This document shows, piece after piece, positions 51,690 to 62,465 of a stretch of 64,000 bases of DNA. Under the pieces are notes generated by a model. That model ran no database searches. It worked only from the letters and a program-made list of their open reading frames with translations, and had not been told where the DNA came from. The stretch's first letter is position 1. Every line of letters starts with the position of its first letter. The stretch is from Saccoglossus kowalevskii. Its lineage: Eukaryota; Hemichordata; Enteropneusta; Harrimaniidae. The stretch spans positions 1 to 64,000 of the forward strand of contig NW_003140751.1 of the NCBI RefSeq assembly GCF_000003605.2. The letters are read 5' to 3'. The translations under genes and the position numbers were made by a program.

Positions 51690-51935
51690 GGAATGTAGAA
51701 ATACACCAAATCTCTTCTATAGACAAGCTACGCAAACTTGTGTGCGCTGTGTACACACACCCCAAATCTCTTCTCGGGACAAGCTGCACAAACTTTCGTG
51801 CGATGTGTACACATACCCCACATCTCTTCTAGGGACAAGCTGCGCAAACTTGTGTGCGATGTGTACACATACCCCAAATCAGTTCTAGGGACAAGCTACA
51901 CAACCTTGTATGGAATGTGAACATATACCACAAAT
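51690..51935. repeat. Divergent relic patch D3
   Basis: Four divergent monomers, mostly 56 bp, give the clearest view of the relic subfamily. Repeated features are TTGTGTGCGATGTG, GTACACATACCCC, ATCTCTTCT, CTACGCAAAC, CTGCGCAAAC and CTTTCGTGCGATG. Each unit carries one to three CpGs, against none in the standard consensus. The patch is flanked on both sides by ordinary P-type monomers. Confidence 0.9.
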
Positions 51936-54900
51936 CAGTTCTATGGACAAGCTACAGAAACTTGCATGCAATGTAGACACATACCACAAATCAATTCTCG
52001 GGACAAGCTACAGAAACTAGCATGGAATGTAGACACATACCACAAATCAATTCTAGGGACAAGCTACAGAAACTAGCATGGAATGTAGACACATACCACA
52101 AATCAGTTCTAGGGACAAGCTACAGAAACTTGCATGCAATGTAGACACATACCACAAATCAGTTCTAGAGACAAGCTACAGAAACTAGCATGGAATGTAG
52201 ACACATACCACAAATCAGTTCTAGGGACAAGCTACATCAACTTACATACAATGTAGACACATACCACAAATCAATTCTAGGGACAAGCTGCAGAAACGTT
52301 TAAGGAATGCAGAAATACCACAAATCAGTTCTAGGGACAAGCTACAGAAACTTGCATGCAATGTAGACACATACCACAAATCAATTCTAGGGACAAGCTA
52401 CAGAAACTTGCATGCAATGTAGACACATACCACAAATCAGTTCTAGGGACAAGCTGCAGAAACTTGCATGCAATGTAGACACATACCACAAATCAGTTCT
52501 AGGGACAAGCTGCAGAAACTTGCATGCAATGTAGACACATACCACTAATCAGTTCTAGGGACAAGCTACAGAAACTTGCATGGAATGTAGACACATACCA
52601 CAAATCAGTTCTACGGACAAGCTACAGAAATTTGCATGCAATGTATACACATACCACAAATCAGTTCTAGGGACAAGCTGCAGAAACTTGCATGCAATGT
52701 AGACACATACCACAAATCAGTTCTAGGGACAAGCTACATAAACTTACATACAATGTAGACACATACCACGAATCAGTTCTATGGACAAGCTGCAGAAACT
52801 TGCATGCAATGTAGACACATACCACAAATCAGTTCTAGGGACAAGCTACAGAAACTGGCATGCAATGTAGACACATACCACAAATCAGTTCGAGGGACAA
52901 GCTGCAGAAACTTGCATGCAATGTAGACACATACCACAAATCAGTTCTAGGGACAAGCTACATCAACTTACATACAATGTAGACACATACCACAAATCAG
53001 TTCTAGGGACAAGCTACAGAAACTTGCATGGAATGTACACACATACCACAAATCAGTTCTAGGGACAAGCTGCAGAAACTTGCATGCAATGTAGACACAT
53101 ACCACAAATCAGTTCTAGAGACAAGCTACAGAAACTAGCATGGAATGTAGACACATACCACAAATCAGTTCTAGGGACAAGCTACATCAACTTGCATGGA
53201 ATGTAGACACATACCACAAATCAGTTCTAGGGACAAGCCGCAGAAACTTGCATGCAATGTAGACACATACCACAAATCAGTTCTAGAGACAAGCTACAGA
53301 AACTTGCATGCAATGTAGACATACCACAAATCAGTTCTACGGACAAGCTACAGAAACTTGCATGCAATGTAGACACATACCACAAATCAGTTCTAGGGAC
53401 AAGCTACAGAAACTGGCATGCAATGTAGACACATACCACAAATCAGTTCTAGGGACAAGCTACAGTAACTTGCATGCAATGTAGACACATACCACAAATC
53501 AGTTCTAGGGACAAGCTGCAGAAACTTGCATGCAATGTAGACACATACCACAAATCAATTCTAGGGACAAGCCTACAGAAACTTGTATGGAATGTAGAAA
53601 TACCACAAATCAGTTCTAGAGACAAGCTACAGAAACTTGCATGCAATGTAAAAACATACCACAAATCAGTTCAAGGACAAGCTGCAGAAACTTTCATGCA
53701 ATGTAGACACATACCACAAATCAGTTCTAGGGACAAGCTGCAGAAACTTGCATGCAATGTAGACACATACCACAAATCAGTTCTAGGGACAAGCTGCAGA
53801 AACTTGCATGCAATGTAGACACATACCACTAATCAGTTCTAGGGACAAGCTACAGAAACTTGCATGGAATGTAGACACATACCACAAATCAGTTCTAGAG
53901 ACAAGCTGCAGAAACTTGCATGGAATGTAGACACATACCACAAATCAGTTCTAGAGACAAGCCTACAGAAATTTGCATGCAATGTAGGCACATACCACAA
54001 ATCAGTTCTAGGGACAAGCTGCAGAAACTTGCATGCAATGTAGACACATACCACAAATCAGTTCTAGGGACAAGCTACATAAACTTACATACAATGTAGA
54101 CACATACCACGAATCAGTTCTATGGACAAGCTGCAGAAACTTGCATGCAATGTGGACACATGCCACAAATCAGTTCTAGAGACAAGCTACAGAAACTTGC
54201 ATGGAATGTAGAAATACCACAAATCAGTTCTAGGGACAAGCTACAGAAACTTGCATGCAATGTAGACACATACCACAAATCAGTTCTAGGGACAAGCTAC
54301 AGAAACTTGCATGCAATGTAGACACATACCACAAATCAGTTCTAGGGACAAGCTACAGGAACTTGCATGCAATGAAGACACATACCACAAATCAGTTCTA
54401 GAGACAAGCTACAGAATCTTGCATGGAATGTAGACACATACCACAAATCAGTTCTAGGGACAAGCTGCAGAAACTTGCATGCAATGTAGACACATACTAC
54501 AAATCAGTTCTAGGGACAAGCTATAGAAACTTGCATGCAATGTAGACATACCACAAATCAGTTCTAGAGACAAGCTACAGAAACTTGCATGCAATGTAGA
54601 CACATACCACAAATCAGTTCTAGGGACAAGCTACAGAAACTTGCATGCAATGTAGACACATACCACAAATCAGTTCTAGGGACAAGCTACAGAAACTTGC
54701 ATGGAATGTAGACACATACCACAAATCAGTTCTAGGGACAAGCTGCAGAAACTTGCATGCAATGTAGACACATACCACAAATCAGTTCTAGAGACAAGCT
54801 ACAGAAACTTGCATGCAATGTAGACATACCACAAATCAGTTCTACGGACAAGCTACAGAAACTTGCATGCAATGTAGACACATACCACAAATCAGTTCTT

Positions 54901-57900
54901 GGGACAAGCTACAGAAACTGGCATGCAATGTAGACACATACCACAAATCAGTTCTAGGGACAAGCTACAGTAACTTGCATGCAATGTAGACACATACCAC
55001 AAATCAGTTCTAGGGACAAGCTGCAGAAACTTGCATGCAATGTAGACACATACCACAAATCAATTCTAGGGACAAGCTACAGAAACTTGTATGGAATGTA
55101 GAAATACCACAAATCAGTTCTAGAGACAAGCCTACAGAAATTTGCATGCAATGTAGGCACATACCACAAATCAGTTCTAGGGACAAGCTGCAGAAACTTG
55201 CATGCAATGTAGACACATACTACAAATCAGTTCTAGGGACAAGCTATAGAAACTTGCATGCAATGTAGACACATACCACAAATCAGTTCTAGGGACAAGC
55301 TACAGAAACTTGCATGCAATGAAGACACATACCACAAATCAGTTCTAGAGACAAGCTAAAGAATCTTGCATGGAATGTAGACACATACCACAAATCAGTT
55401 CTAGGGACAAGCTGCAGAAACTTGCATGCAATGTAGACACATACTACAAATCAGTTCTAGGGACAAGCTATAGAAACTTGCATGCAATGTAGACATACCA
55501 CAAATCAGTTCTAGAGACAAGCTACAGAAACTTGCATGCAATGTAGACACATACCACAAATCAGTTCTAGGGACAAGCTACAGAAACTTGCATGCAATGT
55601 AGACACATACCACAAATCAGTTCTAGGGACAAGCTACAGAAACTTGCATGGAATGTAGACACATACCACAAATCAGTTCTAGGGACAAGCCGCAGAAACT
55701 TGCATGCAATGTAGACACATACCACAAATCAGTTCTAGAGACAAGCTACAGAAACTTGCATGCAATGTAGACATACCACAAATCAGTTCTACGGACAAGC
55801 TACAGAAACTTGCATGCAATGTAGACACATACCACAAATCAGTTCTAGGGACAAGCTACAGAAACTGGCATGCAATGTAGACACATACCACAAATCAGTT
55901 CTAGGGACAAGCTACAGTAACTTGCATGCAATGTAGACACATACCACAAATCAGTTCTAGGGACAAGCTGCAGAAACTTGCATGCAATGTAGACACATAC
56001 CACAAATCAATTCTAGGGACAAGCTACAGAAACTTGTATGGAATGTAGAAATACCACAAATCAGTTCTAGAGACAAGCTACAGAAACTTGCATGCAATGT
56101 AGACACATACCACAAATCAGTTCTAGGGACAAGCTGCAGAAACTTTCATGCAATGTAGACACATACCACAAATCAGTTCTAGGGACAAGCTGCAGAAACT
56201 TGCATGCAATGTAGACACATACCACAAATCAGTTCTAGGGACAAGCTACAGAAACTTGCATGGAATGTAGACACATACCACAAATCAGTTCTAGGGACAA
56301 GCTGCAGAAACTTGCATGCAATGTAGACACATACCACAAATCAGTTCTAGGGACAAGCTACATCAACTTACATACAATGTAGACACATACCACAAATCAG
56401 TTCTAGGGACAAGCTACAGAAACTTGCATGGAATGTAGACACATACCACAAATCAGTTCTAGGGACAAGCTGCAGAAACTTGCATGCAATGTAGACACAT
56501 ACCACAAATCAGTTCTAGAGACAAGCTACAGAAACTAGCATGGAATGTAGACACATACCACAAATCAGTTCTAGGGACAAGCTACATCAACTTACATACA
56601 ATGTAGACACATACCACAAATCAATTCTAGGGACAAGCTGCAGAAACGTTTATGGAATGCAGAAATACCACAAATCAGTTCTAAAGACAAGCTACAGAAA
56701 CTTGCATGCAATGTAGACACATACCACAAATCAATTCTAGGGACAAGCTACAGAAACTTGCATGGAATGTAGACACATACCACAAATCAGTTCTAGGGAC
56801 AAGCTACAGAAATTTGCATGCAATGTATACACATACCACAAATCAGTTCTAGGGACAAGCTGCAGAAACTTGCATGCAATGTAGACACATACCACAAATC
56901 AGTTCTAGGGACAAGCTACATAAACTTACATACAATGTAGACACATACCACGAATCAGTTCTATGGACAAGCTGCAGAAACTTGCATGCAATGTAGACAC
57001 ATACCACAAATCAGTTCTAGGGACAAGCTACAGAAACTTGCATGGAATGTAGACACATACCACAAATCAGTTCTAGGGACAAGCTACAGAAATTTGCATG
57101 CAATGTATACACATACCACAAATCAGTTCTAGGGACAAGCTGCAGAAACTTGCATGCAATGTAGACACATACCACAAATCAATTCTAGGGACAAGCTGCA
57201 GAAACTTGCATGCAATGTAGACACATACCACTAATCAGTTCTAGGGACAAGCTACAGAAACTTGCATGGAATGTAGACACATACCACAAATCAGTTCTAG
57301 GGACAAGCTACAGAAATTTGCATGCAATGTATACACATACCACAAATCAGTTCTAGGGACAAGCTGCAGAAACTTGCATGCAATGTAGACACATACCACA
57401 AATCAGTTCTAGGGACAAGCTGCAGAAACTTTCATGCAATGTAGATACATACCACAAATCAGTTCTAGGGACAAGCTACAGAAACTGGCATGCAATGTAG
57501 ACACATACCACAAATCAGTTCTAGGGACAAGCTACAGTAACTTGCATGCAATGTAGACACATACCACAAATCAGTTCTAGGGACAAGCTGCAGAAACTTG
57601 CATGCAATGTAGACACATACCACAAATCAATTCTAGGGACAAGCTACAGAAACTTGTATGGAATGTAGAAATACCACAAATCAGTTCTAGAGACAAGCTA
57701 CAGAAACTTGCATGCAATGTAGACACATACCACAAATCAGTTCTAGGGACAAGCTGCAGAAACTTTCATGCAATGAAGACACATACCACAAATCAGTTCT
57801 AGAGACAAGCTACAGAATCTTGCATGGAATGTAGACACATACCACAAATCAGTTCTAGGGACAAGCTGCAGAAACTTGCATGCAATGTAGACACATACTA

Positions 57901-58320
57901 CAAATCAGTTCTAGGGACAAGCTATAGAAACTTGCATGCAATGTAGACACATACCACAAATCAGTTCTAGGGACGAGCTACAGAAACTTGCGTGCGATGA
58001 AGACTCATACCACAAATCAGTTCTAGGGACGAAGCTGCAGAAACTTGCATGCGATGTAGACACATACCACAAATCAGATCTAGGGACAAGCTACAGAAAC
58101 TTGCATGCAATGTAGACACATACCACAGATCAGTTCGAGGGACAAGCTACAGAAACTTGCATGCAATGTAGACACATACCATCAAATCAGTTCTAGGGAC
58201 AAGCTACATAAACTTACATACAATGTAGACACATACCACAAATCAGTTCTAGGGACAAGCTGCAGAAACTTGCGTGCAGTGTAGACACATACCACAAATC
58301 AGTTCTAGGGACAAGCTACA
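51936..58320. repeat. P-type satellite segment, several nested duplications
   Basis: Contains five-monomer P blocks with ACAGTAAC at 53,462, 54,967, 55,914 and 57,534, ACATCAAC at 52,234, 52,960, 53,184, 56,360 and 56,584, and ACATAAAC near 52,736, 54,077, 56,918 and 58,208. Stretch 55,620-56,710 matches 2,400-3,770 with one 281-bp length difference. Stretch 57,423-57,973 matches 4,260-4,810 (offset 53,163). From about 57,975 variants with CpG (GACGAGC, TTGCGTGCGATG, GGGACGAAGC) foreshadow the relic patch that follows. Confidence 0.88.
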
Positions 58321-58480
58321 GAAACTTGCATGCTATGTACACATACCACACATCTCCTCTTGGGACAATCTACAAAAACTTGTGTGCGGTGTACACATAC
58401 CACAAATCAGTTCTAGGGACAAGCTGCAGAAACTTGCATGCAATGTAGACACATACCACAAATCAATTCTAGGGACAAGC
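58321..58480. repeat. Relic patch D4, moderate part
   Basis: Two monomers with relic variants: GCTATGTACACATACC, ACATCTCCTCTTGGGAC, AATCTACAAAAAC and TTGTGTGCGGTGTACAC. About 1.5 standard monomers follow before the strongly divergent part. Confidence 0.85.
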
Positions 58481-58900
58481 TACAGAAACTTGAAGGGAAA
58501 GTTGAAATACCACAAATCTCTTCTCTGGACAAGCCTTTTAAAATTTGCATGCTGGGAAAGCCCTTACCTTAAATCACTTCTTCGGATTGCCTGACAAACC
58601 TTTTTCGCCATGTGGAGTAATACTACAAATCCCCTCTCCGATCGCCCTTCCCAAACTTGCATGCAATGGAACACATAATGGAACCCGATTCTATATTTTC
58701 TCCTTACAAACTTGTGCGGTATTTCAACTCATACAAGGAGTCCTCTCTAGGGACTCTGTTCAGAAGCTTGATAGTTAAGCAAACCCCTACCCCAAATCAC
58801 TTCCAGGGACGCGCTACAAAAACTTTTGTGCGCTGTAGACATCCACTAACAAACAATTCGAGGGACTCTCTAGGAACTCTTGGAGGCAAAGGATATCACT
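58481..58900. repeat. Relic patch D4, strongly divergent monomers in register
   Basis: At first sight this is unique DNA, but monomer starts can be placed at about 58,541, 58,597, 58,653, 58,708, 58,764 and 58,820 from recurring AAACTT-like and ACAAATC-like positions, at spacings of 55-56 bp. Fragments of the consensus remain: TTGCATGC, CCACAAATC, CTAGGGACTCTG, CCAAATCACTTCCAGGGAC and TGCGCTGTAGACATCC. About ten CpGs are present (for example CTCCGATCGCCC, GACGCGC). No gene, poly-A tail, terminal repeat or target-site duplication is visible. Standard monomers return at about 58,900. I read this as very old or relaxed satellite monomers, though the core might include a little foreign sequence. 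Confidence 0.8.
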
Positions 58901-61900
58901 ACCACAAATCAGTTCTAGGGACAAGCTACAGAAACTTGCATGGAATGTATACACATACCACAAATCAGTTCTAGGGACATGCTGCAGAAACTTGCATGCA
59001 ATGTAGACACATACCACAAATCAGTTCTAGAGACAAGCTACAGAAACGTGCATGAAATGTAGAAATACCACAAATCAGTTCTAGGGACAAGCTACAGAAA
59101 CTTGCATGCAATGTAGACACATACCACAAATCAGTTCTAGGGACAAGCTACAGAAACTTGCATGCAATGTAGACACATACCACAAATCAGTTCTAAGGAC
59201 AAGCTATAGAAACTTGCATGCAATGTAGACATACCACAATTCAGTTCTAGAGACAAGCTACAGAAACTTGCATGCAATGTAGACACATACCACAAATCAG
59301 TTCTAGGGACAAGCTACAGAAACTTGCATGGAATGTAGACACATACCACAAATCAGTTCTAGGGACAAGCTGCAGAAACTTGCATGCAATTTAGACACAT
59401 ACCACAAATCAGTTCTAGAGACAAGCTACAGAAACTTGCATGCAATGTAGACATACCACAAATCAGTTCTACGGACAAGCTACAGAAACTTGCATGCAAT
59501 GTAGACACATACCACAAATCAGTTCTAGGGACAAGCTACAGTAACTTGCATGCAATGTAGACACATACCACAAATCAGTTCTAGGGACAAGCTACAGAAA
59601 CTTGCATGGAATGTAGACACATACCACAAATCAGTTCTAGGGACAAGCTGCAGAAACTTGCATGCAATGTAGACACATACCACAAATCAGTTCTAGAGAC
59701 AAGCTACAGAAACTTGCATGCAATGTAGACATACCACAAATCAGTTCTACGGACAAGCTACAGAAACTTGCATGCAATGTAGACACATACCACAAATCAG
59801 TTCTAGGGACAAGCTACAGTAACTTGCATGCAATGTAGACACATACCACAAATCAGTTCTAGGGACAAGCTGCAGAAACTTGCATGCAATGTAGACACAT
59901 ACCACAAATCAATTCTAGGGACAAGCTACAGAAACTTGTATGGAATGTAGAAATACTACAAATCAGTTCTAGAGACAAGCTACAGAAACTTGCATGCAAT
60001 GTAGACACATACCACAAATCAGTTCAAGGGACAAGCTGCAGAAACTTTCATGCAATGTAGACACATACCACAAATCAGTTCTAGGGACAAGCTGCAGAAA
60101 CTTGCATGCAATGTAGACACATACCACAAATCAGTTCTAGGGACAAGCTACAGAAACTTGCATGGAATGTAGACACATACCACAAATCAGTTCTAGGGAC
60201 AAGCTGCAGAAACGTGCATGCAATGTAGACACATACCACAAATCAGTTCTAGGGACAAGCTACAGAAACTTGAATGCAATGTAGACACATACCACAAATC
60301 AGTTCTAGGGACAAGCTGCAGAAACTTGCATGCAATGTAGACACATACCACAAATCAGTTCTAGGGACAAGCTACATCAACTTACATACAATGTAGACAC
60401 ATACCACAAATCAGTTCTAGGGACAAGCTACAGAAACTTGCATGGAATGTAGACACATACCACAAATCAGTTCGAGGGACAAGCTGCAGAAACTTGCATG
60501 CAATGTAGACACATACCACAAATCAGTTCTAGAGACAAGCTACAGAAACTTGCATGGAATGTAGACATACCACAAATCAGTTCTAGGGACAAGCTACAGA
60601 AACGTGCATGCAATGTAGACATACCACAAATCAGTTCTAGGGACAAGCTACAGAAACTTGCATGCAATGTTGACGCATACCACAAATCAGTTCTAGGGAC
60701 AAGCTGCAGAAAATTGCATGCAATGTAGACACATACCACAAATCAATTCTAGGGACAAGCTGCAGAAACTTGTATGGAATGTAGAAATACCACAAATCAG
60801 TTCTAAAGACAAGCTACAGAAACTTGCATGCAATGTAGACACATACCACAAATCAATTCTAGGGACAAGCTACAGAATCTTGCATGCAATGTAGACACAT
60901 ACCACAAATCAGTTCTAGGGACAAGCTGCAGAAACTTGCATGCAATGTAGACACATACCACAAATCAGTTCTAGGGACAAGCTGCAGAAACTTGCATGCA
61001 ATGTAGACACATACCACTAATCAGTTCTAGGGACAAGCTACAGAAACTTGCATGGAATGTAGACACATACCACAAATCAGTTCTAGGGACAAGCTGCAGA
61101 AACTTGCATGGAATGTAGACACATACCACAAATCAGTTCTAGAGACAAGCCTACAGAAATTTGCATGCAATGTAGACACATACCACAAATCAGTTCTAGG
61201 GACAAGCTGCAGAAACTTGCATGCAATGTAGACACATACCACAAATCAGTTCTAGGGACAAGCTACATAAACTTACATACAATGTAGACACATACCACGA
61301 ATCAGTTCTATGGACAAGCTGCAGAAACTTGCATGCAATGTGGACACATACCACAAATCAGTTCTAGAGACAAGCTACAGAAACTTGCATGGAATGTAGA
61401 AATACCACAAATCAGTTCTAGGGACAAGCTACAGAAACTTGCATGCAATGTAGACACATACCACAAATCAGTTCTAGGGACAAGCTGCAGAAACGTGCAT
61501 GCAATGTAGACACATACCACAAATCAGTTCTAGAGACAAGCTACAGAAACTTGAATGCAATGTAGACACATACCACAAATCGGTTCTAGGGACAAGCTGC
61601 AGAAACTTGCATGCAATGTAGACACATACCACAAATCAGTTCTAGGGACAAGCTACATCAACTTACATACAATGTAGACACATACCACAAATCAGTTCTA
61701 GGGACAAGCTACAGAAACTTGCATGGAATGTAGACACATACCACAAATCAGTTCTAGGGACAAGCTACAGAAACTTGCATGCAATGTAGACACATACCAC
61801 AAATCAGTTCTAGAGACAAGCTACAGAAACTTGCATGCAATGTAGACACATACCACAAATCAGTTCTAGGGACAAGCTGCAGAAACTTGCATGAAATGTA

Positions 61901-61901
61901 G
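58901..61901. repeat. P-type satellite segment
   Basis: Mostly 56-bp monomers. ACAGTAAC occurs at 59,538 and 59,816, ACATCAAC at 60,374 and 61,665, and ACATAAAC near 61,264. GTTGACGCATACC occurs at 60,668 and a 57-bp AGCCTACAG monomer near 61,149. The pair at 59,538 and 59,816 marks a local 278-bp (five-monomer) tandem duplication: the sequence between them (GGAATG, plain, TAGAGAC, a GACATACC 54-mer, TTCTACGGAC) also occurs just to the left. Confidence 0.87.
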
Positions 61902-62325
61902 ACACATACCACAAATCAGTTCTAGGGAAAAGTTGTAAAAACTTGCATGCAATGTAGACACATACCACAAATCAGTTCTAGGGACAAGCTACAGAAACTT
62001 GCATGCAGTGTAGACACATACTACAAATCAGTTCTAGGAACAAGCTGCAGAAACTTGTATGGAATGTAGAAATACCACAAATCAGTTCTAGGGACAAGCT
62101 GCAGAAAGTTGCATGCAATGTAGACACATACCACAAATCAGTTCTAGGGACAAGCTGCAGAAACTTGTATGGAATGTAGAAATACCACAAATCAGTTCAA
62201 GGAACAAGCTGCAGAATGTTGCATGCAATGTAGACACATACCACAAATCAGTTCTAGGGACAAGCTGCAGAAACTTACATGCAATGTAGACATAGGCAAA
62301 TCAGTTCTAGGGACAAGCTGCAGAA
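61902..62325. repeat. Small C-type beta island
   Basis: A beta block fragment with GGGAAAAGTTGTAAAAAC at 61,923, GAAATACC 54-mers, TTCAAGGAAC near 62,197 and a 53-bp GACATAGGC monomer near 62,290. It matches 1,280-1,700 at constant offset 60,622. It ends where relic patch D5 begins. Confidence 0.87.
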
Positions 62326-62465
62326 ACTTGCATGAAAGGTAAACTAATACCACAAGTCTCTTCTAGCGACCTGCTACACCAAGTTTGTGGAGTGTACACA
62401 CATACCACATCTCTTCTCTAGGGACAATCTGCAAACACTTGCGTGGAGTGTACAAATACCACAAA
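62326..62465. repeat. Divergent relic patch D5
   Basis: Two to three divergent monomers carry GAAAGGTAAACTAATACC, CAAGTCTCTTCTAGCGAC, CTGCTACACCAAG, GTGGAGTGTACACACATACC, ATCTCTTCTCTAGGG and TTGCGTGGAGTGTAC. The GTACAC and TCTCTTCT features match D2 and D3. ACTAATACC near 62,345 also occurs at 1,007. Confidence 0.86.

Noticed and set aside
53474-53818. Open frames of up to about 114 codons on both strands, for example 53,474-53,818, 42,463-42,801 and 15,073-15,414, encoding 18-residue repeats such as CNVDIPQISSRDKLQKLA.
   Set aside because: They arise because 54-bp monomers keep the frame while 56-bp monomers rotate it through frames with few stops. The same peptides appear on both strands and in several frames at once, starts and ends follow length variants, and nothing upstream resembles a promoter or splice structure.
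58481-58900. Inserted mobile element in the divergent patch.
   Set aside because: No terminal inverted or long repeats, poly-A tail, target-site duplication or coding remnants are visible, and both edges grade into satellite monomers in phase.
58545-58974. Frames through 58,545-58,974 with non-repeat-like peptides, suggesting a small gene.
   Set aside because: The DNA keeps the 55-56-bp monomer register, the frames are short and overlap one another, and no domain is recognisable. It is better explained as diverged satellite.
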